NCBI RefSeq assembly: GCF_000205165.1
Contig: NZ_GL883879.1
Coordinates: forward strand, 51,128-115,127
DNA from: Paraprevotella xylaniphila YIT 11841
GTDB taxonomy: Bacteria > Bacteroidota > Bacteroidia > Bacteroidales > Bacteroidaceae
DNA: 64,000 bases
Direction: 5' to 3'
Of this stretch, positions 16,543 to 24,114 are shown one piece after another. The notes beneath the pieces are model-generated. The model was given only the letters and a program-made list of their open reading frames with translations. It was not told the origin of the DNA and did no database searches. Each line of letters starts with the position of its first letter. Position 1 is the stretch's first letter. Both the position numbers and the translations under genes were made by a program.

Positions 16543-17895
16543 ATGGCTGTAGAGAAAGAAATCATTGTAGCGATAGAATTCGGTTCCTCGAAGATACGGG
16601 GTGTGGCCGGGTGCAAGAATATAGACGGCAGTGTGCAGGTGTTGGATATCGAACAGGTAGATGCACGGAACTGTATCCGCAAGGGTGTGGTATATAATAT
16701 AGACAAGACCGTGATGTGTTTGAAACACATTGTCGACAAGATGGAGAATGCGTTGGAAATGCGCGTGCGTAAGGTCTTTGTCGGAATAGGAGGCCAGTCG
16801 TTGCGGACGAAGAAGAACACGGTGTCACGTCAGTTTGCCACAAAAACCGTGGTATCGCAAGAGTTGGTGGATTCTTTGCTCAAGACCAACAGGAATACGG
16901 TATATGCCGGCTATGAAATACTGGAAGTGGTTCCGCAGGAATACCATGTCGGTTTGGATACTACGGTGGATCCGGTCGGGGTCCTGAGCAGCCAGATAGA
17001 CGGAAACTATCTGAATATCATTGCCAAAACGGAAATTAAAGAATATATTCTGAAATGTGTGGAGGCGGTCGGGCTTGACGTGGCCGGCATGTTTGTGGCA
17101 CCGATGGCTTTAGCCGGCTGCGTGCTGACGGATACGGAGAAGCGTTCGGGCTGTGCTCTTGTGGATTTCGGTTACGGAACGACTACTGTCGCAGTATATA
17201 AAGGCAACTTGTTGCGCCATCTGGCAGTGATACCGTTAGGAGGAAATAATATCACTCAGGATCTTTGCAGCCTGCAAATTGATGAGGACGAAGCGGAGGG
17301 ACTGAAGATGAAATACGGGTCGGCTTATTCCGATCTGAGCAGTGAAGAACTGGCCAAGAATCTTCTGGTGAACAACGGTCGTACGATTGAGGAGCGTTTG
17401 TTGGTGGACATTGTAGAGGCTCGTGAGGAAGAAATCTTGAGCAATGTGGCAGCACAGATTCGTAACAGCGGCTATCAGGATAAGTTGTTGGCCGGAATTG
17501 TCATTTCGGGTGCGGCATCCAATGTGAAGAACCTTGATAAAGCGGCAGCAGCCCGTCTTCATCCGGATAAAACGCGTTTTGCGCGTATTGTACCTTTTGC
17601 CTTACAAGCTGTTCATGCCGAGCAGGTTGTGAAGGACGGTTCTTTGAATACTTTGTTAGCGTTGATGAACGAAGGAAACCAGAATTGCGTGGAACCCAAG
17701 GTCGTAATGAAGGAGGAAGTGCCCGAGGAGGTTGCAGAAGAACAGGAAATGCCGCAAACGGCTCCCGGTTTTGTTCCGGTAGAGGAAACGCATAAGGAAG
17801 TCTACGAAAGAGAGGAACCGAAAAGTAAAGGGGGGATTTGGAAGAAGTTTAAAGAGAAACTTGTGGATTTGACTAAAACGGTAACTGAAGAATAA
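16543..17895 (+). CDS. ftsA: Actin-like cell division protein FtsA
   Basis: Actin-fold ATPase that tethers FtsZ to the membrane. The phosphate-1 loop IVAIEFGSSKIRG, SHS2-1C region (VVPQEYHVGLDTTVDPVG) and phosphate-2 block ALVDFGYGTTTVAVY are clear. The protein is 450 residues, longer than E. coli FtsA, mainly because of an acidic, proline-containing linker (about residues 385-430). It ends in a basic amphipathic segment (IWKKFKEKLVDLTKTV) suited to binding the membrane. It lies one base after ftsQ and 21 bases before ftsZ. Confidence 0.96.
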   Translation: MAVEKEIIVAIEFGSSKIRGVAGCKNIDGSVQVLDIEQVDARNCIRKGVVYNIDKTVMCLKHIVDKMENALEMRVRKVFVGIGGQSLRTKKNTVSRQFATKTVVSQELVDSLLKTNRNTVYAGYEILEVVPQEYHVGLDTTVDPVGVLSSQIDGNYLNIIAKTEIKEYILKCVEAVGLDVAGMFVAPMALAGCVLTDTEKRSGCALVDFGYGTTTVAVYKGNLLRHLAVIPLGGNNITQDLCSLQIDEDEAEGLKMKYGSAYSDLSSEELAKNLLVNNGRTIEERLLVDIVEAREEEILSNVAAQIRNSGYQDKLLAGIVISGAASNVKNLDKAAAARLHPDKTRFARIVPFALQAVHAEQVVKDGSLNTLLALMNEGNQNCVEPKVVMKEEVPEEVAEEQEMPQTAPGFVPVEETHKEVYEREEPKSKGGIWKKFKEKLVDLTKTVTEE

Positions 17896-17916
17896 CATAG
17901 AAAAACAAAATAGATT

Positions 17917-19236
17917 ATGCAAGAAGAAACAGACATACGGTTTAACTTCAAAACGAACAGCCCGAGCATCATTAAAGTGATCGGAGTTGGGGGAGGCGGA
18001 GGTAACGCCGTCAATCACATGTATAAGGAGGGTATCCATGATGTGAGTTTTGTGCTGTGCAATACCGACAATCAGGCTTTGAGCGACTCTCCTATCCCGA
18101 CGCGTCTGCAATTGGGGACAGAAGGATTGGGGGCCGGAAACCGTCCCGAACGTGCTCGTCAGGCAGCCATGGAGAGTTTGGACGGTATAAAAGAAATGCT
18201 GAACGACGGAACCCGTATGGTCTTCATTACGGCCGGAATGGGAGGCGGTACCGGAACCGGTGCAGCTCCCGTGATAGCACAATGTGCCAAGGAAATGGGT
18301 ATCCTGACGGTCGGTATCGTGACTATACCGTTTCGTTTTGAGGGATTGAAGAAAATAGACCAGGCATTGGACGGTGTGGAGGAAATATCCAAGCATGTCG
18401 ATGCGTTGTTGGTTATCAATAATGAACGCTTGCGCGAGATTTATCCGGAGCTTACTGTGCTGAATGCTTTTGCCAAGGCAGATGATACGTTGTCCGTTGC
18501 CGCCAAGAGCATAGCCGAAATTATTACGGTACATGGCATTGTGAACCTCGACTTCCAGGATGTGACCACGGTGCTGAAAGACGGTGGCGTGGCCATCATG
18601 AGTACTGGATTCGGAGAGGGTGAAGGGCGTGTGCGCCAGGCCATTGAAAGTGCGCTTCATTCCCCGTTGCTCAATAACAACGACATATTCAACTCCAAGA
18701 AGGTGTTGCTGAGCATTTCGTTCTGCGACCAGGAAGAGAGCGACCAGTTGACCATGGAAGAAATGAACGAAGTGCATGAATTCATGAGTAAGTTCGGTGA
18801 CGATGTGGAGACGAAGTTCGGACTGGCCACGGATGCTACGTTGGAGAAGAAGGTAAAGATCACGGTGTTGGCTACCGGATTCGGTCTGAAGAACGTGCCG
18901 GGCATGGATAATGTGATGGCCAAGCATGGCATTGAAGATGAAGAAGCGCGGGCTCAGAAAGAAGAAATAGCCGTAAAGAAAGCCGAACGCCGACGTGAGT
19001 TTTACACGCATGACATGAACCAAAGGGAAATCAAGCGCCCGCATCATCTTTATATTTTCGGAGAAGACGACTTGGATAACGACGATGTGATTTCCATGGT
19101 GGAAGATACGCCTACCTATAAGCGTAGCAAGGAAGTGTTGTCCAGTATCAAAAGCAAGACAGCCGGAATGGAGAACGCGGCCGATGGCATGGCGGCAGGA
19201 ACTAATGGAGAGGAAAAGTCGATGATAGTGTTTTAG
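17917..19236 (+). CDS. ftsZ: Tubulin-like cell division protein FtsZ
   Basis: GTPase that forms the division ring. Near residue 25 is VIGVGGGGGNAVNHM, and the tubulin signature GGGTGTGAAP lies near residues 110-120, followed by the T7-loop region (NLDFQDVTTVLKDGG). The GTPase domain ends near residue 325. A charged linker follows (residues 335-380), with a short segment VISMVEDTPTYKRSK that resembles the conserved C-terminal peptide that docks to FtsA. Here that segment is followed by about 36 more residues instead of ending the protein; the peptide assignment is an inference. Confidence 0.97.
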   Translation: MQEETDIRFNFKTNSPSIIKVIGVGGGGGNAVNHMYKEGIHDVSFVLCNTDNQALSDSPIPTRLQLGTEGLGAGNRPERARQAAMESLDGIKEMLNDGTRMVFITAGMGGGTGTGAAPVIAQCAKEMGILTVGIVTIPFRFEGLKKIDQALDGVEEISKHVDALLVINNERLREIYPELTVLNAFAKADDTLSVAAKSIAEIITVHGIVNLDFQDVTTVLKDGGVAIMSTGFGEGEGRVRQAIESALHSPLLNNNDIFNSKKVLLSISFCDQEESDQLTMEEMNEVHEFMSKFGDDVETKFGLATDATLEKKVKITVLATGFGLKNVPGMDNVMAKHGIEDEEARAQKEEIAVKKAERRREFYTHDMNQREIKRPHHLYIFGEDDLDNDDVISMVEDTPTYKRSKEVLSSIKSKTAGMENAADGMAAGTNGEEKSMIVF

Positions 19237-19259
19237 TATATAATAAGAAGAAATAAGAT

Positions 19260-19709
19260 ATGGCACTTTTTGAACAAATCAGTAAGGATATCGTAGTGGC
19301 CATGAAGGCCAAGGATAAAGTCGCGTTGGAGGCGTTGCGGAACATCAAGAAGTTTTTCTTGGAAGCCAAAACCGCTCCGGGAGCAAACGATGAGTTGACA
19401 GATGATGCGGCAATGAAAATTTTAGCTAAACTGGCCAAGCAGGGCAAGGACACTGCGGCTTTATACGTAGGGCAAGGACGTCAGGATCTGGCCGACGAAG
19501 AGTTGGCTCAGGTAGAAGTCATCAGCCGTTATCTGCCCAAGCAGCTCTCGGCAGAAGAACTGGAACAGGAAATCAAAGCCATTATTGCTGCCGTAGGCGC
19601 TACGAGTGCCAAGGATATGGGCAAAGTGATGGGCACAGCCACGAAACAGTTGGCAGGCAAAGCTGATGGTAAGGCTATCAGCTCCTTGGTAAGGCAATTA
19701 TTAGCCTGA
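19260..19709 (+). CDS. GatB/YqeY-domain protein
   Basis: A 149-residue soluble, mostly helical protein (FEQISKDIVVAMKAKDKVALEALRNIKK, then AEEL and AAVGATSAKDMGKVMG). This is the stand-alone YqeY family, related to the tail domain of the GatB subunit of amidotransferases that binds tRNA. Its cellular role is not settled. It is 23 bases after ftsZ and is often found next to ftsZ in Bacteroidetes. A terminator follows at 19731-19785, so it probably ends the cluster transcript. Confidence 0.9.
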   Translation: MALFEQISKDIVVAMKAKDKVALEALRNIKKFFLEAKTAPGANDELTDDAAMKILAKLAKQGKDTAALYVGQGRQDLADEELAQVEVISRYLPKQLSAEELEQEIKAIIAAVGATSAKDMGKVMGTATKQLAGKADGKAISSLVRQLLA

Positions 19710-19730
19710 CTGCTGAGGATAAACTCAACG

Positions 19731-19785
19731 AAAGCCGGATGTGACGATACGGGATAAAGGTAGAGTGCCATTCGGCTTTTGTTGA
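19731..19785 (+). terminator. Terminator at the end of the ftsZ-yqeY transcript
   Basis: An 11-bp stem (19731-19741 with 19769-19779, one G-T pair) encloses a 27-base loop and is followed by a T-rich run (TTTTGTTGATT). The loop is longer than usual, but the position 21 bases after yqeY is apt. Confidence 0.6.
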
Positions 19786-19890
19786 TTATTGTCCGGTTCT
19801 GAAGGGCGGGATATTGAAACGGAAATGAGAGCGGAACGGGGATTTCAAACCTTATATGTCTAATATTTCTTAAAATATTCAGCCTTTATC

Positions 19891-19920
19891 TTGGATACTG
19901 ATAGTTTCATTCTATTTTTG
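19891..19920 (+). promoter_or_regulatory. Bacteroidetes promoter for the 121-residue secreted protein
   Basis: A TTG at 19891-19893 and a full -7 box TATTTTTG at 19913-19920 are separated by 19 bases, the consensus Bacteroidetes arrangement. The start codon is 26 bases downstream. Confidence 0.75.
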
Positions 19921-19946
19921 CAAAATAGAAGTTAATTTTAAACGTA

Positions 19947-20312
19947 ATGTGGGCGCATAGTTGGAAAAAGGTTAGTTTGTGGGTGCTATTGATGTCCTTT
20001 AGTTCCGTAAGCACTTCGGCTGTAGACCGCGTGTCCATCCGGGCTAAGGCAGATTCGGTAGGGCATGACGTGTCTTTTTCCGAATATACCCATGTCTACA
20101 AGACGAAGAGAGTCTCTTCGACTTATCCAATTAAGATTAAGATGAAGGGAGGTTCGTTGTTGGTTACGAGCCGACATTCCCAGATGCTTCCGGTGTATAA
20201 GGGTAATGGCGTATTTTACGGGTTGTTCCGACTGAACAAAGGGACAAACTGGATTAGTGGATTGCCGAAGGGGACTTATATCATTAACAACTCTAAAGTG
20301 ACGGTATCGTGA
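19947..20312 (+). CDS. Small secreted protein of unknown function
   Basis: A 121-residue protein with a signal peptide (VSLWVLLMSFSSVSTSAVD). The mature part is about 95 residues, beta-rich and lysine-rich (YPIKIKMKGGSLLVTSRHS), and ends ISGLPKGTYIINNSKVTVS. This end resembles the last two strands of a type IX sorting tail or a very short beta-sandwich. It has its own good promoter and lies between yqeY and the glycine-lipid genes. The 53-base gap to glsA contains no terminator, so the three may be co-transcribed. I do not recognise the family. Confidence 0.6.
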   Translation: MWAHSWKKVSLWVLLMSFSSVSTSAVDRVSIRAKADSVGHDVSFSEYTHVYKTKRVSSTYPIKIKMKGGSLLVTSRHSQMLPVYKGNGVFYGLFRLNKGTNWISGLPKGTYIINNSKVTVS

Positions 20313-20365
20313 GACTTCTTTACGAATATGGAAGATTGAGTTAAAGATGGAGGTTTGCTGTTGCA

Positions 20366-21205
20366 ATGGAGACAAAGGAAAGAATCATGCCGGATAAAGC
20401 TGTGACATTAATCGATCTTGATGACATCATACGGACGCGTGCCGGAAAGAAAGCCAGATATATTCCCGGTTTTCTGATTAACGGGCTCAAACGTCTCATT
20501 CATCAGGATTTTATTAATGAGTATCTGCGTCAAGGTTATGTGGGTGTTGACTTTTGTGAACACACATTGGCTTATTTGGATGTGAAAGTAAAGGTGGACG
20601 GTTTGGAGAACATTTCCGATTTGTCCCGGAAATATACTTTTGTGTCCAACCATCCGTTGGGTGCCATAGACGGTGTGACTTTGGGAATGGTGCTCGGGCG
20701 TCATTACGACGGGAAGATTAAGTATCTGGTGAATGACCTTCTGATGAACCTGAAAGGATTGGCTCCCCTGTGTATACCTATCAATAAGTTGGGGAAGCAG
20801 GCGCGTAATTTCCCTCAAATGGTAGAGAATGCTTTTCGTTCTGATGACCAAGTCATCATGTTCCCGGCTGGCATTTGTTCGCGGCGTATGAAAGACGGCA
20901 GCATAAGGGACTTGGCATGGAGCAAGACATTTATCGTGAAAAGTGTGGCTGCCCGGCGGGATGTGGTGCCGATACATTTCATAGGGCAGAATTCCGACCG
21001 CTTTTATTCCATCGCGGAATGGTGCAAACGGTTGCATCTCAAGTTTAACCTGGCCATGCTGTTTTTACCCGATGAAATGTACCGCAGCAGGCATGGCGAG
21101 TATCGGGTCGTAATCGGGAAACCGATACCATGGAGCACGTTCGACAAGTCCAAAAGCCCCCAACAGTGGGCACAGGAAGTGAAGGAAAAAGTGTATAAGT
21201 TATAA
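20366..21205 (+). CDS. glsA: Glycine-lipid O-acyltransferase (PlsC-like)
   Basis: A 279-residue acyltransferase of the 1-acylglycerol-3-phosphate (PlsC) type. The catalytic block is SNHPLGAIDG (H-x4-D) and the second motif is MFPAGICSRR (a PEG-like block). In Bacteroides, GlsA adds the second acyl chain to N-acyl-3-hydroxy-acyl glycine, giving the glycine lipid that helps colonisation and stress resistance. The assignment to GlsA rather than a phospholipid PlsC rests on the following gene, a GlsB-type N-acyltransferase, in the same orientation 23 bases away. The start is ATG at 20366, though ATG at 20387 is possible. Confidence 0.85.
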   Translation: METKERIMPDKAVTLIDLDDIIRTRAGKKARYIPGFLINGLKRLIHQDFINEYLRQGYVGVDFCEHTLAYLDVKVKVDGLENISDLSRKYTFVSNHPLGAIDGVTLGMVLGRHYDGKIKYLVNDLLMNLKGLAPLCIPINKLGKQARNFPQMVENAFRSDDQVIMFPAGICSRRMKDGSIRDLAWSKTFIVKSVAARRDVVPIHFIGQNSDRFYSIAEWCKRLHLKFNLAMLFLPDEMYRSRHGEYRVVIGKPIPWSTFDKSKSPQQWAQEVKEKVYKL

Positions 21206-21228
21206 AGAGAAGAAAACAGATTGATGAT

Positions 21229-22161
21229 ATGGAAGAAATCATAGCTCCGGTGAGTAAAGAGCTGCTGAAGGCAGAACTGACTGCGGATAAGAGGTTGCGT
21301 TATACGAACAAAAGCCACAATGAGATATATGTGGTGACGTGGCAGGATTCACCGAATGTACTTCGCGAAATCGGCCGTTTGCGTGAAATCGCTTTCCGGG
21401 CTGCCGGTGGAGGTACGGGGATGTCGCTCGATTTGGATGACTTCGACATGATGGAAGAACCCTATAAGCAGTTGATCGTATGGGACCCTGATGTAGAAGC
21501 AATTTTGGGAGGATACCGCTATTTGATTGGGGCAGACGTGAAGCTGCGTGAGGATGGGCAGCCCATATTGGCTACTTCCCACATGTTCCACTTCTCGGAA
21601 AACTTCATGAAGAATTATATGCCCTATACGATAGAGCTCGGACGTTCGTTCGTGACGTTGGAATACCAGAGTACGCGACAGGGTTCAAAAGGCTTGTTCA
21701 CTTTGGACAACTTGTGGGACGGCTTGGGGGCATTGACGGTTTTAGTGCCTGACGTGCGCTATTATTTCGGTAAGATGACCATGTATCCGTCTTATGACCG
21801 TTATGGGCGTGATATGATTCTGTATTTTCTGAAAAAGCATTTCGAGGATAAGGACAGGCTGATAGTGCCGATTCATCCCTTGCAGTTGGAAGCCGATACG
21901 GAGGAATTGGGTAAATTGTTCGTTTACGAGGATTTCAAGGAAGACTATAAGATACTGAATTCGGAAGTGCGCAAGTTGGGTTATAATATCCCACCTTTGG
22001 TGAACGCCTACATGGGGTTGTCGCCCACGATGAAGATGTTCGGCACGGCTATCAACGACGAGTTCGGCGACGTGGAGGAGACCGGCATCCTGATTGCCGT
22101 GGACGAGATTCGGGAGGAAAAGCGCAGGCGGCACATTGAAACCTTCTCCGGACGCGGATAA
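21229..22161 (+). CDS. glsB: Glycine N-acyltransferase of glycine-lipid synthesis
   Basis: A 310-residue GNAT-family enzyme of the hemolysin/OlsB type. Visible family blocks are IGRLREIAFRAAGGGTG, YKQLIVWDPDVEAILGGYRYLIG and ELGRSFVTLEYQ. In Bacteroides, GlsB joins a 3-hydroxy fatty acid to glycine, making commendamide, the precursor of glycine lipids and an agonist of the human receptor G2A. This is well established for B. thetaiotaomicron; the function here is by homology and by the adjoining glsA. It converges on dgt with a 27-base gap. Confidence 0.88.
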   Translation: MEEIIAPVSKELLKAELTADKRLRYTNKSHNEIYVVTWQDSPNVLREIGRLREIAFRAAGGGTGMSLDLDDFDMMEEPYKQLIVWDPDVEAILGGYRYLIGADVKLREDGQPILATSHMFHFSENFMKNYMPYTIELGRSFVTLEYQSTRQGSKGLFTLDNLWDGLGALTVLVPDVRYYFGKMTMYPSYDRYGRDMILYFLKKHFEDKDRLIVPIHPLQLEADTEELGKLFVYEDFKEDYKILNSEVRKLGYNIPPLVNAYMGLSPTMKMFGTAINDEFGDVEETGILIAVDEIREEKRRRHIETFSGRG

Positions 22162-22188
22162 CGGGGGAGGCGGCATGAGGCTTCTCGG

Positions 22189-23550
22189 TTATACGAAAGG
22201 CAGGCTCATGCCATTGATTTTACGGTATAAGTCCAAGGCATACACGTCCGTCATGCCGGAGATGTAATCCAATACGGCCATGATGCGGTCGTAGAGCCGT
22301 TCGGCTCCGATGTCGTACTGTTGTGACACGCGGTTGATGAGTAACTGCGAATACGCTTTCTCAGGGTGGCATACCGCTTCTGTCATGAGTTCCAACAGCG
22401 TGGTGATAACCTGAAAACCGGCCAGTTCGATATCCACGACATCCTTGCTCCGGTAAATCTTGGCGTATGCCATGCTTTCGCAAGCTTTGTAAGCCTTTCG
22501 CGGCGTTTCGGAAATGTGGTCGATGAGGCAACCTTCAAAGGTGCCGGCCAGGATTTCTTCTTCATTGTCCAAAAACACCTTCACGCATTCACTTTCCAAG
22601 CAACCGATGACACAGGAACGCAGGTAGACGATTTGTTCGTTGATGTCACTGACGTATTGCAGGTTTTTCCGGATACTTTTCTGGCGTTCTTCCTCAAAGA
22701 AGCCCAACAATAAGCTTTGGGTCTCGTCCGTACTGAGGATTTTCAGTTTATGCGCATCCTCGATGTCCATAATCTCATAACAAATGTCATCGGCCGCTTC
22801 TACCAAATATACGAAGGGATGGCGCACATATCGCAGGCTGCCTTCTGCGCTGGTCTGGCGAGGGATGCCCAGTTCTTCGGCTATCCGTTGGTAGACGGGG
22901 ATTTCGCTTTGAAAGAACCCGAATTTGGCATGTCCGCCGGCCAGGTTGGACGAAAAGGGGTATTTGACGATGGAAGCCAAGGTGGTGTAAGTCATGACAA
23001 ACCCTCCGTCGCGCCGGCCTTTGAAGTGGTGGGTCAGCAACCTGAATGCGTTGGCGTTTCCTTCGAAATGAATCAGGTCGTTCCATTCCCGTTCGTTGAG
23101 CCGGTCCCCGTTCGTGGGGTCGCAGTAGGTTCTCAGCCAGTTGCCTTTGCCTTCGCTGAAGAACGTCCCTATGGCTCTTTCGCCCGAATGTCCGAAGGGC
23201 GGATTTCCCAAGTCATGTGCCAGGCAGGCGGCCGACACGATGGCACCGGCTTCGGTCAGATGGCTTCCGTGCAGTTCCGGATGCTTCTGTAAGAGTGCCC
23301 GTGAGATGTCGTTGCCCAATGAACGTCCTACACTGGACACCTCCAGGCTGTGGGTCAGCCGGTTGTGGACGAACACACTTCCCGGGAGCGGAAACACTTG
23401 CGTTTTGTTCTGCAAACGTCTGAACGGTGCGGAGAATATAAGACGGTCATAATCGCGTTGGAATTCCGTGCGGTCGTCTTTCCGGACTTGGTGGTATTTT
23501 TCCAATCCCAACCGTTTGTTGGATATCAGTTGCTGCCAATTCATATTCAT
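22189..23550 (-). CDS. dgt: Deoxyguanosinetriphosphate triphosphohydrolase-like protein
   Basis: HD-domain enzyme that hydrolyses dGTP to deoxyguanosine and tripolyphosphate, or a close dNTPase relative. The start of the domain reads RDYDRLIFSAPFRRLQNKTQVFPL, then RLTHSLEVSSVGRSLG, and the metal site is in LAHDLGNPPFGHSGERAI. The start is the ATG at 23550 (MNMNWQQL), which gives 453 residues as in Bacteroides homologues; the upstream in-frame extension is rejected because it includes the promoter. It shares a nucleotide-pool theme with the divergent dut gene. Confidence 0.92.
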   Translation of the reverse strand: MNMNWQQLISNKRLGLEKYHQVRKDDRTEFQRDYDRLIFSAPFRRLQNKTQVFPLPGSVFVHNRLTHSLEVSSVGRSLGNDISRALLQKHPELHGSHLTEAGAIVSAACLAHDLGNPPFGHSGERAIGTFFSEGKGNWLRTYCDPTNGDRLNEREWNDLIHFEGNANAFRLLTHHFKGRRDGGFVMTYTTLASIVKYPFSSNLAGGHAKFGFFQSEIPVYQRIAEELGIPRQTSAEGSLRYVRHPFVYLVEAADDICYEIMDIEDAHKLKILSTDETQSLLLGFFEEERQKSIRKNLQYVSDINEQIVYLRSCVIGCLESECVKVFLDNEEEILAGTFEGCLIDHISETPRKAYKACESMAYAKIYRSKDVVDIELAGFQVITTLLELMTEAVCHPEKAYSQLLINRVSQQYDIGAERLYDRIMAVLDYISGMTDVYALDLYRKINGMSLPFV

Positions 23551-23566
23551 TCTTGTAGATTCTTCA

Positions 23567-23574
23567 CAAAAGTA
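23567..23574 (-). promoter_or_regulatory. Bacteroidetes -7 box for dgt
   Basis: Reads TACTTTTG on the reverse strand, a full TAnnTTTG match 17 bases upstream of the ATG at 23550. It is divergent from the dut promoter about 65 bases away. Confidence 0.55.
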
Positions 23575-23637
23575 ATTAAAAAGGTTGACATTCTCTCTTT
23601 TTCTCAAAAAATCAATGGCTGTGTTCCGGGAATTGGT

Positions 23638-23645
23638 TATTTTTG
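23638..23645 (+). promoter_or_regulatory. Bacteroidetes -7 box for the dut operon
   Basis: Reads TATTTTTG, a full TAnnTTTG match 29 bases upstream of the dut ATG. No clear -33 element was seen. Confidence 0.55.
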
Positions 23646-23674
23646 TACCTCAAAAACAATCATTTCTATATATA

Positions 23675-24109
23675 ATGGAAGTACGTGTTATTAATAAATC
23701 GCATCATCCGCTACCTCAATATGCCACTTCGGACTCGGCAGGAATGGATCTTCGTGCCAATCTGGACAGCCCCATCGTGTTGAAACCTCTGGAGCGTTGC
23801 CTGGTGCCGACGGGACTCTATATCGCTTTGCCGCACGGGACGGAGGCACAAATCCGCCCGAGGAGCGGACTGGCCTTGAAAAAAGGAATAACCGTGTTGA
23901 ACTCGCCGGGGACGATTGATGCGGACTACCGGGGGGAGATTTGTATCATTCTGGTCAATTTGTCATCCGAGCCGTTCGAGATACGGGACGGAGAGCGGAT
24001 TGCGCAAATGGTTGTGGCAAGTTATGAGCAGGCCGGATGGAAGCCTGTGGAGAGTTTGGATGATACGGAAAGAGGTGCGGGTGGTTTCGGCCATTCGGGA
24101 GAAAAATAA
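23675..24109 (+). CDS. dut: dUTP diphosphatase
   Basis: Trimeric dUTPase that converts dUTP to dUMP, keeping uracil out of DNA and supplying dTMP synthesis. All five family motifs are present in 144 residues: [48 protein letters not shown], and the C-terminal arm [15 protein letters not shown] at 23675 is used; the longer upstream frame runs through the promoter and adds residues not seen in the family. First gene of an operon with three envelope genes. Confidence 0.95.
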   Translation: MEVRVINKSHHPLPQYATSDSAGMDLRANLDSPIVLKPLERCLVPTGLYIALPHGTEAQIRPRSGLALKKGITVLNSPGTIDADYRGEICIILVNLSSEPFEIRDGERIAQMVVASYEQAGWKPVESLDDTERGAGGFGHSGEK

Positions 24110-24114
24110 AGTCA

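Noticed and set aside
17656..19266. A 536-codon reverse-strand open frame opposite ftsA and ftsZ
   Set aside because: It lies wholly over well-identified genes, has a His/Ser/Leu-rich composition with no domain, and is explained by codon bias of the sense genes.
23585..23674. Longer N-terminus of dUTPase
   Set aside because: The extra 30 codons include the promoter box and are not part of the dUTPase family; ATG 23675 fits the family start.
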